From the NCBI RefSeq assembly GCF_038397775.1, contig NZ_CP151650.1:6467001-6531000 (forward strand): DNA of 64,000 nucleotides, written 5' to 3'. A program made the position numbers and the translations under genes. This stretch comes from Pseudomonas sp. RC10 (lineage in GTDB: Bacteria; Pseudomonadota; Gammaproteobacteria; Pseudomonadales; Pseudomonadaceae). A model generated the notes under the pieces. That model made no database searches. It had not been told where the DNA came from and saw nothing but the letters and a program-made list of their open reading frames with translations. Shown here piece after piece: positions 8,990 to 17,901 of the stretch (its first letter is position 1; each line of letters begins with the position of its first letter).

Positions 8990-9655
8990 TCAGCGCACGT
9001 CGCTTTCGAAACGGCTCTGGCCTGGTAGTTCGAGGACGATCTGATCGCCCACGTTGAACGGCCCGACACCGGCTGGCGTGCCGGTCATGATCAGGTCGCC
9101 CGCTTGCAGCGAGAACTGCGACGCCATGTGCTGAATCATCGGCACGATGGGGTTGAGCATCTGGCTGCTGTTGCCGTCCTGACGCACTTCGCCGTTGACG
9201 GTCAGGCGGATGGCGATGTCGGCGAGGTCCGGGTAGACGTCTGCAGAGACGAACGGGGCGATCACCGCCGCGCCGTCGAACGACTTGGCGATTTCCCACG
9301 GCAAGCCTTTTTCTTTCAGCTTGGACTGCACGTCACGCAGGGTCAGGTCCAGGCCCGGCGCGAAGCCGGAAATGGCGTCCAGCACTTCTTCACGGCTCGG
9401 GTTCTTGCTCAGCGGCTTGCCGATCAAGACCACGATTTCGGCTTCGTAATGCACCGAACCCCGATCCTGAGGGATGCTGAAACCGCCTTCGATCTCGACC
9501 ACGCAGCTGCCGGGCTTGATGAACAGCAGCGGCTCAGTCGGCACCGGGTTATCCAGTTCCTTGGCGTGTTCGGCGTAGTTGCGGCCGATGCAGACCACTT
9601 TGCCCAGCGGGAAGTGAACCTTGGTGCCGTCGAGGTATTTGTGCTGATAGCTCAT
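8990..9655 (-). CDS. Fumarylacetoacetate hydrolase (FAH) family protein
   Basis: 221 residues; a single FAH catalytic domain with CIGRNYAEHAKEL, the metal-binding VHYEAEIVVLIGK and the terminal GDLIMTGTPAGVGPF loop. Members hydrolyse or decarboxylate acylpyruvates or oxaloacetate in the cytosol; the substrate is not predictable here. Placed 41 bp after the D-2-hydroxyglutarate dehydrogenase gene and read in the same direction, so probably co-transcribed. Confidence 0.9.
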   Translation of the reverse strand: MSYQHKYLDGTKVHFPLGKVVCIGRNYAEHAKELDNPVPTEPLLFIKPGSCVVEIEGGFSIPQDRGSVHYEAEIVVLIGKPLSKNPSREEVLDAISGFAPGLDLTLRDVQSKLKEKGLPWEIAKSFDGAAVIAPFVSADVYPDLADIAIRLTVNGEVRQDGNSSQMLNPIVPMIQHMASQFSLQAGDLIMTGTPAGVGPFNVGDQIVLELPGQSRFESDVR

Positions 9656-9696
9656 GAGCGTTCCTTTAATACAGCGTCTATTCAGTCAATCGTCGC

Positions 9697-11091
9697 TTAC
9701 TGCGCGAAGATTTTGCCAGGGTTCATGATGCCGTTCGGGTCGAACACGGCTTTCACCGCTTTCATGTACTCGATTTCCACGGGCGAGCGGCTGTATTCAA
9801 GGTAATCACGTTTGACCAGCCCGACCCCGTGCTCGGCAGAAATCGAGCCGTTGTACTTCTCGACGGTCTCGAACACCTTCTTGTTCACCGTCGCGCACCG
9901 GGCGAAGAACTCCTCTTTGGGCAGATCGCCCGGCTTGAGGATGTTCAGGTGCAAATTGCCGTCGCCGATGTGGCCGTACCAGACGACCTCGAAATCAGGG
10001 TAGTGCGTACTGACGATGGCGTCGATTTCATTCAGGAACGCTGGCACCTTCGAGACAGTGACCGAGATATCGTTCTTGTACGGCGTGTAATGGGAGATGG
10101 TTTCCGACAGGTATTCGCGCAATTTCCACAGATTCTGCAGCTGTTGCTTGCTCTGGCTCATCACGCCGTCGATGACCCAGCCCTGCTCCACACAATGCTC
10201 GAAGGTCGCCAGCGCCTGATTGGCGATCTCTTCGTTGCTCGCTTCGAATTCCAGCAAGGCGTAGAACGGCGTCTTGGTTTCGAACGGCTCGGGCACGTCG
10301 CCTCGGGCCAGAATGTGGGCCAGGCCCTTGTCGGAAAAGAATTCGAACGCAGTCAGGTCCAGCTTGCCGTGGAAGGCGTGCAGCACGGGCATGATCGAAT
10401 CGAAATCCGGCGTGCCCAACACCATGCAGGTCAGGTTGTTCGGCTCGCGGTCCAGACGCATCGTCGCTTCGACGACGAACCCCAGCGTGCCCTCGGAGCC
10501 GATGAACAGCTGACGCAGGTCGTAGCCGGTGGCGTTCTTGAGCAAGTCTTTGTTCAGTTCAAGGATGTCGCCCTTGCCCGTCACCACTTTCAGGCCCGCG
10601 ACCCAGTTGCGGGTCATGCCGTAGCGAATGACCTTGATCCCGCCGGCGTTGGTGTTGATGTTGCCGCCAATCTGACTGGAACCGGACGACGCGAAATCCA
10701 CCGGGTAATAAAGGCCGTTCTCTTCCGCGAAGTTCTGCAATTGCTTGGTGACCAGGCCTGGCTGGCAACGCACGGTACGGTCGGTGGCATTGAATTCGAG
10801 AATCTGATTCATGTAGTCGAAGGAAACGACCACCTCGCCGTTCATCGCCACGGCCGCAGCCGACAACCCGGTACGACCACCCGACGGCACCAGCGCAAAC
10901 CTGTGCTCGTTGGCCCAGCGGACAATGGCCTGGACCTGTTCGGTGGTCTTAGGGAACACGATGGCGCTGGGCGCCGGGGCGAATTGCCGGGTCCAGTCCT
11001 TGCCATAGGCTTCGAGAGAATCGGCATCGGTGAGCACTTTTCCGGGCTCGACCAGGGACTTAAGTTCTTCTATCAACGCAGACTGTGTCAT
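9697..11091 (-). CDS. FAD-linked D-2-hydroxyglutarate dehydrogenase
   Basis: 464 residues from ATG 11091; the frame is open to 11265, but the extra 58 residues are low-complexity and lie in the serA promoter region. FAD-binding domain 4 motif VPSGGRTGLSAAAV near residue 68, PVDFASSGSSQIGGNINTNAG, and the C-terminal oxidase domain with HIGDGNLHLNI and EHGVGLVKRDYL. In Pseudomonas the enzyme next to serA reoxidises the D-2-hydroxyglutarate made by SerA from 2-oxoglutarate, which sustains serine synthesis. The divergent pairing with serA here supports that role. Confidence 0.88.
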   Translation of the reverse strand: MTQSALIEELKSLVEPGKVLTDADSLEAYGKDWTRQFAPAPSAIVFPKTTEQVQAIVRWANEHRFALVPSGGRTGLSAAAVAMNGEVVVSFDYMNQILEFNATDRTVRCQPGLVTKQLQNFAEENGLYYPVDFASSGSSQIGGNINTNAGGIKVIRYGMTRNWVAGLKVVTGKGDILELNKDLLKNATGYDLRQLFIGSEGTLGFVVEATMRLDREPNNLTCMVLGTPDFDSIMPVLHAFHGKLDLTAFEFFSDKGLAHILARGDVPEPFETKTPFYALLEFEASNEEIANQALATFEHCVEQGWVIDGVMSQSKQQLQNLWKLREYLSETISHYTPYKNDISVTVSKVPAFLNEIDAIVSTHYPDFEVVWYGHIGDGNLHLNILKPGDLPKEEFFARCATVNKKVFETVEKYNGSISAEHGVGLVKRDYLEYSRSPVEIEYMKAVKAVFDPNGIMNPGKIFAQ

Positions 11092-11166
11092 CAAGGAACT
11101 CTCGAACGATTCATGGTGATCCTGAGAACGGCTCACGTCGCAGGAACGGGTATTTAGCGGGGCACA

Positions 11167-11178
11167 TATGCTAGCATA
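11167..11178. promoter_or_regulatory. Palindrome in the serA / D-2-HG dehydrogenase divergent promoter region
   Basis: TATGCTAGCATA is a perfect 12-bp palindrome between the two divergent genes, 114 bp before serA and 76 bp before the dehydrogenase. It reads as a -10-like hexamer in each direction (TATGCT), so it may be an overlapping bidirectional promoter or an operator. No clear -35 boxes. Confidence 0.35.
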
Positions 11179-11291
11179 CCGCCCCCGCAGAGACGTGCCT
11201 GAGGCCGACCTGCGAAGGCGCCGTTGCGCCGTGAGGCCAGCTTGCGCTGTCCAATTCCCTGCCATTTTCTCCGGGACACAGGTTTACGCAG

Positions 11292-12521
11292 ATGAGCAAG
11301 ACTTCCCTCGACAAGAGCAAGATCAAGTTCCTTCTTCTCGAAGGCGTCCACCAATCCGCAGTCGACGTCCTCAAGGCCGCCGGTTACACCAGCATCGAAT
11401 ACCACACCAAGTCGCTGCCGGAAGCCGAGCTGAAGGAAAAGATTGCCGACGCTCACTTCATCGGTATTCGCTCCCGCACCCAACTGACCGAAGAACTCTT
11501 CGACAGCGCCAAGAAACTGGTCGCGGTGGGCTGTTTCTGCATCGGCACCAACCAGGTCGACCTGGACGCGGCCCGCGAGCGCGGTATCGCCGTGTTCAAC
11601 GCCCCGTACTCCAACACCCGTTCGGTCGCCGAGCTGGTGCTGGCGGAGGCGATCCTGTTGTTGCGCGGCATCCCTGAGAAAAACGCTTCCTGCCATCGCG
11701 GTGGCTGGATCAAGAGCGCGGCGAACTCGTTCGAAATCCGTGGCAAGAAACTGGGCATCATCGGCTATGGCTCGATCGGTACTCAGCTGTCGGTTCTGGC
11801 CGAAAGCCTGGGTATGCAGGTGTTCTTCTACGACCCGCTGACCAAGCTGCCACTGGGCAACGCGAATCAGGTGGCCAGCCTGACCGAGCTGCTGGGCCTG
11901 GCGGACATCGTGTCGCTGCACGTGCCTGAGCTGCCATCCACTCAGATGATGATTGGCGAGAAAGAAATCCGTGCCATGAAGAAGGGCGCGATCCTGATCA
12001 ACGCTGCGCGTGGCACCGTGGTCGATCTCGACGCACTGGCCAGTGCGATCAAGGATCAGCACCTGATCGGCGCCGCCATCGACGTGTTCCCGGTCGAGCC
12101 GCGCTCCAACGACGACATCTTCGAAAGCCCGCTGCGTGGCCTGGACAACGTGATCCTGACCCCGCACATCGGTGGTTCCACCGCCGAAGCCCAGGCCAAC
12201 ATTGGTCTGGAAGTGGCCGAGAAGCTGGTCAAGTACAGCGACAACGGTACGTCGGTGTCCTCGGTCAACTTCCCGGAAGTGGCCCTGCCGGCTCACCCTG
12301 GCAAGCACCGCCTGCTGCACATCCACGAAAACATTCCGGGTGTGCTCATGGAGATCAACAAGGTGTTCGCGGAAAACGGCATCAACATCTCCGGTCAGTT
12401 CCTGCAGACCAACGAGAAAGTCGGTTACGTGGTCATCGATGTCGACGCCGAGTACTCGGACCTGGCGCAAGAGAAGCTGCAACACGTCAAAGGCACCATC
12501 CGCAGCCGCGTGCTCTTCTAA
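11292..12521 (+). CDS. serA: SerA, D-3-phosphoglycerate dehydrogenase
   Basis: 409 residues. It oxidises 3-phosphoglycerate to 3-phosphohydroxypyruvate, the first step of serine synthesis, and as a side reaction reduces 2-oxoglutarate. NAD-binding GYGSIGTQL near residue 161, catalytic-region NAARGTVVDLDAL and HIGGSTAEAQ, and a C-terminal ACT domain (about 335-409, HIHENIPGVLMEIN) for serine feedback. Length and layout match E. coli SerA (410). Confidence 0.96.
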   Translation: MSKTSLDKSKIKFLLLEGVHQSAVDVLKAAGYTSIEYHTKSLPEAELKEKIADAHFIGIRSRTQLTEELFDSAKKLVAVGCFCIGTNQVDLDAARERGIAVFNAPYSNTRSVAELVLAEAILLLRGIPEKNASCHRGGWIKSAANSFEIRGKKLGIIGYGSIGTQLSVLAESLGMQVFFYDPLTKLPLGNANQVASLTELLGLADIVSLHVPELPSTQMMIGEKEIRAMKKGAILINAARGTVVDLDALASAIKDQHLIGAAIDVFPVEPRSNDDIFESPLRGLDNVILTPHIGGSTAEAQANIGLEVAEKLVKYSDNGTSVSSVNFPEVALPAHPGKHRLLHIHENIPGVLMEINKVFAENGINISGQFLQTNEKVGYVVIDVDAEYSDLAQEKLQHVKGTIRSRVLF

Positions 12522-12537
12522 GGCTGGCGCTGAAATG

Positions 12538-12567
12538 AAAAAAGGAGACCTTTGGGTCTCCTTTTTT
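12538..12567 (+). terminator. Rho-independent terminator of serA
   Basis: Stem AAAGGAGACC / GGTCTCCTTT with a 4-nt loop at 12541-12564, followed by a T run, 17 bp after the serA stop. The A run on the left also makes it usable from the other strand. Confidence 0.92.
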
Positions 12568-12604
12568 GTGCCTGCCAATCGGACCTGTAGAGGCACCACT
12601 GACA

Positions 12605-12694
12605 GGTAGGAGTGAGCTTGCTCGCGATAGCGGTATGTCATGCAACATTAATGGGGATGACAGAACGCTTTCGCGAGCAAGCTCACTCCTACAG
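12605..12694. repeat. REP doublet (GAGCTTGCTCGCGA type)
   Basis: GTAGGAGTGAGCTTGCTCGC and the complement GCGAGCAAGCTCACTCCTAC about 50 bp apart, between the serA terminator and the DUF4399 gene end. Confidence 0.92.
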
Positions 12695-12704
12695 GGGTAC
12701 GGGG

Positions 12705-13142
12705 TTATTTCACAGTAATCGTGATCTTCTGCGACTCAACCACCGGACTGACCGGCACGTGGTTTTTGTCACCGACCAACAATTGCAAGGTGTGCTGACC
12801 CGGCGTGAGGTTCAGTTCGGTTTCGGTCTGGCCTTTGCCGAAGTGACGGATGTTGTCGGTGGTCGGCAGCGGCGCATTCATGTCGGGCTGGTCTTTCACG
12901 TCGATCAGCAGGTGATGGTGCCCGGTGTCCGGCACGTCAACGCCCGCTGGCGCTACGCCCATGCCCTTCAGACCAAACTGGACTTTGAACGTACCGTTAA
13001 CCACGGCGCCGTCCTTGGGCGAGATGATGTAAACCTCAGCCCCGGCTGGCGAAGGAGTGCGTGGCACGTCGGCCGCCTGAACCATGAATGTCGAGCCCAG
13101 CAGCAGGCCTGCGAGGGCAGTTCTTGCGAATAAGGTTTTCAT
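12705..13142 (-). CDS. DUF4399 domain periplasmic protein
   Basis: 145 residues with a signal peptide (MKTLFARTALAGLLLGSTFM, cleavage after VQA). The mature part carries the DUF4399 pattern: PKDGAVVNGTFKVQFGLKGMGVAPAG, TGHHHLLIDV and LTPGQHTLQLLVGD. The HHH cluster could bind metal, but this is inference. Function unknown. Single gene flanked by REP elements on both sides. Confidence 0.82.
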   Translation of the reverse strand: MKTLFARTALAGLLLGSTFMVQAADVPRTPSPAGAEVYIISPKDGAVVNGTFKVQFGLKGMGVAPAGVDVPDTGHHHLLIDVKDQPDMNAPLPTTDNIRHFGKGQTETELNLTPGQHTLQLLVGDKNHVPVSPVVESQKITITVK

Positions 13143-13330
13143 GAAGCTCTCCCGTTTCTACTTTTTATAAAGCGCTCAACGTCGGACCTGTCAGCCGGGA
13201 CTCGGTTCAAGGTCTGCGGACAAACGCTCTGGCACGGCGTTTACCTTAGTCCGAACAGCGGCAGAGGGCGCGGGGAGAGTGATTGTGTGTAGAAGATTTC
13301 ATGTTGGACAAACACATGCAGCACGCTCCC

Positions 13331-13422
13331 CTGTAGGAGCGAATTCATTCGCGAGGCGGTTCTACAAACGACACATTTTCATCGAATGTAACGGCCTCTC
13401 GCGAATGAATTCGCTCCTACAG
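13331..13422. repeat. REP doublet (GAATTCATTCGCGA type)
   Basis: CTGTAGGAGCGAATTCATTC and its perfect complement about 50 bp apart. It fills much of the 315-bp gap between the DUF4399 and 2OG-dioxygenase genes; I see no gene or other signal in that gap. Confidence 0.92.
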
Positions 13423-13457
13423 GGGAAGCGTGTTTATCCATCACTGAGCAGGACGCC

Positions 13458-14090
13458 CTACAGCTCAAAAGGCTCATTGCCCCGGCGCCGGAACCAGCCG
13501 GTCAGCGACAGTCGATCACGCCGGGCGGGCAGGACTTCGTGGGGCATGTCGCCTGACAGAAACAACACCAACGAGCCGCCCGTAGGCTGGACATCCAGTT
13601 CGTTGCCGTCCTTCAAGAACATGCGCAGCTGGCCGCCATCTTCGGGCTGCCAGGAAGGGTCGTTCAGGTAAATCACCGCCGAGACCATGCGCTTGTCGTC
13701 GTCCCGAAAGCGGTCGACGTGCCTGCGATAAAACGCGCCCGGCGGGTAAAAAGCGAAATGGCTTTCGAAATCCTCCAGCCCCAGGAACAAACCGCGATTG
13801 AGCGCAAGACGCAACTGATCCATCACTTCCAGATACCGGTCGCACGGTTCGGCCTGCCCCGCTTCCAGCCACTGAATGTGATCGCCGCGAATTCCTTCTC
13901 GAACCTCCTGTGCAGGACCACGCCCCACCGCCGCCGGAGCCAGGTCGCCTTCGGCCGCGCGTTTGCGGCACTCAAGCGCCAGCTCGCGGGTCAGCGCTTC
14001 GGGCAAAAAGACGTCCTGCTGCGACCAGCCATGTTCGGCCAGGTCATCGACGATTTTCATCAGCAGGGGATCATCAGGGGATATGTGCAT
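13458..14090 (-). CDS. 2-oxoglutarate/Fe(II) oxygenase, prolyl-4-hydroxylase type
   Basis: 210 residues from the ATG at 14090 (MHISPDDPLL); an ATG three codons earlier (14099) is equally possible, and the open frame to 14408 is not supported. The iron triad is visible: HVD in RRHVDRFRDDD, and the distal His in SGDMPHEVLPARRDRLSLTGWF, where the Arg after it would bind 2-oxoglutarate. Homologous position to P. aeruginosa PA0310. Substrate unknown; probably a protein or small-molecule hydroxylase. Confidence 0.85.
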   Translation of the reverse strand: MHISPDDPLLMKIVDDLAEHGWSQQDVFLPEALTRELALECRKRAAEGDLAPAAVGRGPAQEVREGIRGDHIQWLEAGQAEPCDRYLEVMDQLRLALNRGLFLGLEDFESHFAFYPPGAFYRRHVDRFRDDDKRMVSAVIYLNDPSWQPEDGGQLRMFLKDGNELDVQPTGGSLVLFLSGDMPHEVLPARRDRLSLTGWFRRRGNEPFEL

Positions 14091-14295
14091 GCCGCGCATA
14101 GTATCCACACGCCGAACAATCCAACAGAGCCCGCGGTCTGCCAGCCACAGAATATTTTCAGGGCGGTAAAAACCTGCATCCGCTTTATCCGAAAGATCGC
14201 CGAACCCACGGATTTTCTTGGGGTCTGGCAACTTGTTAACTCGACAAATCCCCGCCGCCCCGCCGAGAATAGCGGCCTGCCGACAGGAGTCTCTA

Positions 14296-15036
14296 ATGCG
14301 CCGTCTGTTTTTCCTGCTGTTGATGTTCTGCACCATGCCCGTTTGGGCAGACGGCCACGACCAGCTGTACAAGGTCGCCGGCTGGCCGGAACAGCGCGCG
14401 CATTTCAACGACGCCCTGAAAGCCGCACAACAGCGCTACAAAAACAGCCTGCCGCCTGCGGTGTACGACGCCCTTGTCAGCAATAGCAACCAACGGTTCG
14501 CGCCACAGGCCATGGACCAGCGTGCCGAGCAGAAGCTGCGCCAGACCTTGCAGGACCCGAACCCCGCGTTGCAGTTTTTTCAGTCGCCGTTGGGTCGCAA
14601 GATCGTCAACGCCGAGTTGACCGCCACCCGCCCTGATCAACTCGCCAAGAACGCTCAGGGCCTGCCGAAGATGCAGGCCAGCGATAACCGCATGCTGATC
14701 ATCGGCCACTTGTCCAGCGCCCTCCCCGCCAAGGAAGCGGGCGCGGAAGTGAGCCTGGCGATTGCAGGTGTGGCGGCTGATAGCCTGAGCTCGATGATTC
14801 CGGGCTTGATGGGCGGCGGCTCGACCCAAGGCATGCTCGAAGGCCAACGCCAGCGGCTCATGGCGCAAATCGCCAACGACATGAGCAACACCCTGCTGTA
14901 CGTGTACCGCGACCTGTCTGACCACGAGCTGGACGAATTCTCGACCTTCGCGGAATCGAACGAGGGCAAGGCTTACTACCAGGCGGCACTGGCAGCGATT
15001 CGCGCGGGGTTAGCGGTGGGGCAAAGCGTGAATTGA
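14296..15036 (+). CDS. DUF2059 domain exported protein
   Basis: 246 residues from ATG 14296, preceded by AGGAG at a 6-base spacing. Signal peptide RRLFFLLLMFCTMPVWA. The C-terminal DUF2059 domain is recognisable by LSDHELDEFSTFAESNEGKA and a Tyr-rich helix. Function unknown; probably periplasmic. Divergent from the dioxygenase gene. Confidence 0.85.
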   Translation: MRRLFFLLLMFCTMPVWADGHDQLYKVAGWPEQRAHFNDALKAAQQRYKNSLPPAVYDALVSNSNQRFAPQAMDQRAEQKLRQTLQDPNPALQFFQSPLGRKIVNAELTATRPDQLAKNAQGLPKMQASDNRMLIIGHLSSALPAKEAGAEVSLAIAGVAADSLSSMIPGLMGGGSTQGMLEGQRQRLMAQIANDMSNTLLYVYRDLSDHELDEFSTFAESNEGKAYYQAALAAIRAGLAVGQSVN

Positions 15037-15057
15037 TCGCCCCCACGCGCACATTCA

Positions 15058-15147
15058 CTGTAGGAGTGAGCTTGCTCGCGATTGCGGTAGAGCCGCCACA
15101 CTGTCTCATTTGACACACCGTAATCGCGAGCAAGCTCACTCCTACAG
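15058..15147. repeat. REP doublet (GAGCTTGCTCGCGA type)
   Basis: CTGTAGGAGTGAGCTTGCTC and its perfect complement, about 50 bp apart, between two convergent genes. Confidence 0.92.
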
Positions 15148-15164
15148 TGGATGCAATTTACAGC

Positions 15165-16112
15165 TCACCCCATCCGCTGCGTCAAAAACCCGAAAAACTG
15201 TGCTCTCAACGCTGGCAACTCATTGGCCAGATGATGCCGCGCTTCGTGCAGCATGAAGATTTGCGGGTGGTCGAATTTTTCGTTGAGCACCGCGAGGTTA
15301 TGGCTCCAGTCCACGGTCATATCGGACTCTCCTTGCACGACCAGCGGGCTGCGATTGCTGCGCGGGGCGTTTTCGATGCGTTCGATCCACCGAGCCAATG
15401 CCCCCACCCAAACCGTCGGCAAGCGTCGAGGCTGTAAGGGATCGGCCATCAGAAACGGCAAAAACGCAGGCGCATTGGAGTTTTCGCTGAAACGCCGGTC
15501 GATGCCTTTCACGAATGCCCGCAGCAGGTAATAACTGACCTTGGACCACGTCCAGCCGCGAGGACGCACCAGCGGCGCCAGCAGAATCGACTGCCCCTGA
15601 ATCGGGCTGTCATCGCCGTGATTGAGCAGGTGGTCGATCACGATGGCCCCGCCCGTGCTCTGTCCGCACAGGTGCCACGGCTTGGGCAGTTGCAGGATTT
15701 CAGCCTCGACGAACAATCGGTCGAGCACCACCTGATATTCCGAAAAATCGGTAATGCTTGCCCGTGTCCCACTGGACAACCCATGGCCCGGCAAATCGCA
15801 GGAAATCACCGCAAAGCCAAGCTCCAGAGCCCATTCAATGACGTGTCGGTACAGACCCATGTGGTCGTAGAAACCGTGCACCAGCACCAGCGTTGCCACG
15901 GGCGACTCGGGGGCCCAGAGCTGGGTGACGATCTCGTAACCGCCGATCTCGAAACGTCCGAGACGGCTGTTGACCAAACCGTCACGCCCGAGCCCTATCA
16001 GGCTGTAGAAGCGCTGGTAGGCAAGTTCCTCTTCCGTGAGCGCCAGCTTTGCGCTCAGCGGTTGCAGGCCAGCGCGCAGGTGATCGGGGTCGAACGTGTT
16101 GGGCATCGGCAA
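15165..16112 (-). CDS. Alpha/beta hydrolase (monoacylglycerol-lipase / serine-aminopeptidase S33 type)
   Basis: 315 residues. Oxyanion region LVLVHGFYDHMGLYRH, nucleophile elbow GQSTGG (Ser about residue 150), and the C-terminal His in LHEARHHLANE. The GHGLSSG segment is typical of lysophospholipase/monoacylglycerol-lipase-like members. No signal peptide, so cytosolic. Substrate unknown. A second in-frame ATG two codons downstream (16106) is also a plausible start. Confidence 0.85.
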   Translation of the reverse strand: MPMPNTFDPDHLRAGLQPLSAKLALTEEELAYQRFYSLIGLGRDGLVNSRLGRFEIGGYEIVTQLWAPESPVATLVLVHGFYDHMGLYRHVIEWALELGFAVISCDLPGHGLSSGTRASITDFSEYQVVLDRLFVEAEILQLPKPWHLCGQSTGGAIVIDHLLNHGDDSPIQGQSILLAPLVRPRGWTWSKVSYYLLRAFVKGIDRRFSENSNAPAFLPFLMADPLQPRRLPTVWVGALARWIERIENAPRSNRSPLVVQGESDMTVDWSHNLAVLNEKFDHPQIFMLHEARHHLANELPALRAQFFGFLTQRMG

Positions 16113-16211
16113 TCCACATCAGGCAATAGGAATTCACAGTGACGCATGCCTGCGAGTTTCTTCCGTCCTCACAGGCGTGGCAAGCTACGTCACCCACATC
16201 GAAGCCACCTC

Positions 16212-16799
16212 ATGACTGCTCATTCGCTCGTTCGTCGCCGCACGCTGTTCCTCGCGCTGATCGCCTTGGGCTGTGTGGCAGCCTTGTGGCTGGGCTACAG
16301 ATGGTTTGAGGGTCGATACGTCCGAGCGTTCAGTGATCAAACGGCACTGTTCGCAGGAGACAAGCTTAGCCTGCCTGCGGCGATTGCAGGGCCGGGGCGT
16401 ATTCGGGTCGTGCATTTCTGGGACCCGGCCTGCCCCTGCAACGTGGGTAATCAAGAACATCTGAGCGAATTGGTCGAGCGCTTCTCCGGCGAAGGCGGCG
16501 TGGATTTCTATGCCGTGCAGAAGCCAGGTACCCACGGAATCTTGCCCTCGACGCTGAGCGCGATCAAACCTTTGAACGACTTGCCGGGGGCTGAACGAAT
16601 CACGTCCAGCCCGGCTGTGGCGATTTGGGACCGGCAGGGCAACCTTGCGTATTTCGGGCCGTACAGCGAAGGGCTGGTCTGCAATGCGCAGAACAGCTTC
16701 ATCGAGCCGATCCTTCAGGCGCTCAAGGCAGATCGACCGGTGCATGCCACGCACACCATGGCTGTGGGGTGTTATTGCCCTTGGGCGTCTTCTGACTGA
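16212..16799 (+). CDS. DUF6436 / thioredoxin-like membrane-anchored protein
   Basis: 195 residues from ATG 16212. N-terminal anchor (TLFLALIALGCVAALWLGYRW), then a thioredoxin-like domain in which the redox motif reads CPCNVGNQEH (CPC after VVHFWDPA) and SSPAVAIWD carries the cis-Pro region. C-terminal cysteines VGCYC could add disulfides. Probably periplasmic; redox role inferred. Divergent from the hydrolase gene. Confidence 0.72.
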   Translation: MTAHSLVRRRTLFLALIALGCVAALWLGYRWFEGRYVRAFSDQTALFAGDKLSLPAAIAGPGRIRVVHFWDPACPCNVGNQEHLSELVERFSGEGGVDFYAVQKPGTHGILPSTLSAIKPLNDLPGAERITSSPAVAIWDRQGNLAYFGPYSEGLVCNAQNSFIEPILQALKADRPVHATHTMAVGCYCPWASSD

Positions 16800-16854
16800 A
16801 CCTGCTGCTTTAGCCGCAGATTGATCCCACAGTGGTCATGCATCCGCTCTGAAA

Positions 16855-17769
16855 TCAGTGACTGGCCTTGTAATCGATCACGTACGGCAGCTTTTCATCG
16901 GCAGTCTTGGTCAGCACCTTGCGCTTGACCGACTTGAAGCCCCCCAACTGCTTGGCGGTCATGCCCTCGCCGATCGGTTTGCTCAAGGGCGGCTTGACCA
17001 TTAACTCGCTCGCCGCCTGCAACGCCCGATGGTAGCCGCTGCGTTCACTAAGGTTGTAATCCGCCAGGACCAAACGATGCCGCAGCCAGTCTGCCCAATA
17101 GAACTCCAGAAACTCCGGCGAGACGCCGCCTGACTTGGGTTTATCGTACGCCGCGCCGCGCACGAAATAGACGAGGCTGCGCAGGACGTCGTTGTGCATC
17201 GCTTGCAACCCGAGGTGTTCTGGCAGTTGATCAGGAGAAATCGACTGGCCGTTGCCGTCCTTGAGCCAAACCTTGTGCGCTTTCTGCATGCGCGTCCAAA
17301 AAGCGGCCATGTCCGGGCTGTCGCTGAACACATCGGTGATGCGCACCTTCATCTTCATCTGCGGCCCCGCGCCGGGCTGTTCCCACAGCGTGCTGAACGT
17401 GTGGTGACCGTCCGTGAGATAAAAACGCCCTTCGGGGCCGACCACCACGGTTTTCATGTCTTTAAGGTGGGCGTTTGGCTCGTCTTTGCAGGTATAGCTC
17501 TCAGGATTCAGCGGGTCAGCGCTTGCGTTGATCGCCTTGGCCTCGTGCTGACCGTTGCTTTCGCAGATTTCGTCGAACAGCTTTTGGCGATCCTTGGCGA
17601 AACGTTCGAGCTGGTAATACACCTGATCGAATCCGATCACCGCTTGGGTCGGGTGCAGTTGGTCGAGGCTGACCTCAACGACGTCTCCGGGTTTCGGGCC
17701 GCTGAAAGCGAAGACAGGGGCGCAGGCCAGGGCGAGCAACAGTGTCAGCGCGCAGGTTTGAATTCGCAT
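16855..17769 (-). CDS. Exported ParB/sulfiredoxin-fold protein
   Basis: 304 residues with a clear signal peptide (RIQTCALTLLLALACAPVFA). The mature N-terminus has the ParB-like fold pattern VSLDQLHPTQAVIGFDQVYY and the FYLTDGHHTFSTLWE motif of the ParBc_2 (PF08857) family. Despite the name, an exported protein cannot be a chromosome-partition factor. The DGHH motif probably marks a nucleotide- or metal-binding site, activity unknown. Divergent from hacB. Confidence 0.8.
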   Translation of the reverse strand: MRIQTCALTLLLALACAPVFAFSGPKPGDVVEVSLDQLHPTQAVIGFDQVYYQLERFAKDRQKLFDEICESNGQHEAKAINASADPLNPESYTCKDEPNAHLKDMKTVVVGPEGRFYLTDGHHTFSTLWEQPGAGPQMKMKVRITDVFSDSPDMAAFWTRMQKAHKVWLKDGNGQSISPDQLPEHLGLQAMHNDVLRSLVYFVRGAAYDKPKSGGVSPEFLEFYWADWLRHRLVLADYNLSERSGYHRALQAASELMVKPPLSKPIGEGMTAKQLGGFKSVKRKVLTKTADEKLPYVIDYKASH

Positions 17770-17901
17770 GGTTCGAGGCTCTTGCTGAGTTGGGGAGGAG
17801 CTTACTCCATCCGGCGCCCTCGCTCCGTTGCAGCACCGCTACACAGCCCCGCGACAAATCTGTAGCCTTCCCCGCTTCTCTCTGTTTTTTCGAGCCTTCG
17901 G

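Noticed and set aside
13229..13246. TGGCACGGCG stretch as a second sigma-54 promoter
   Set aside because: No GC at the required 10-bp distance from the GG, so the -12 element is missing.
16855..17769. ParB call as a chromosome-partitioning gene
   Set aside because: The signal peptide and lack of a ParA neighbour rule out a partition role.
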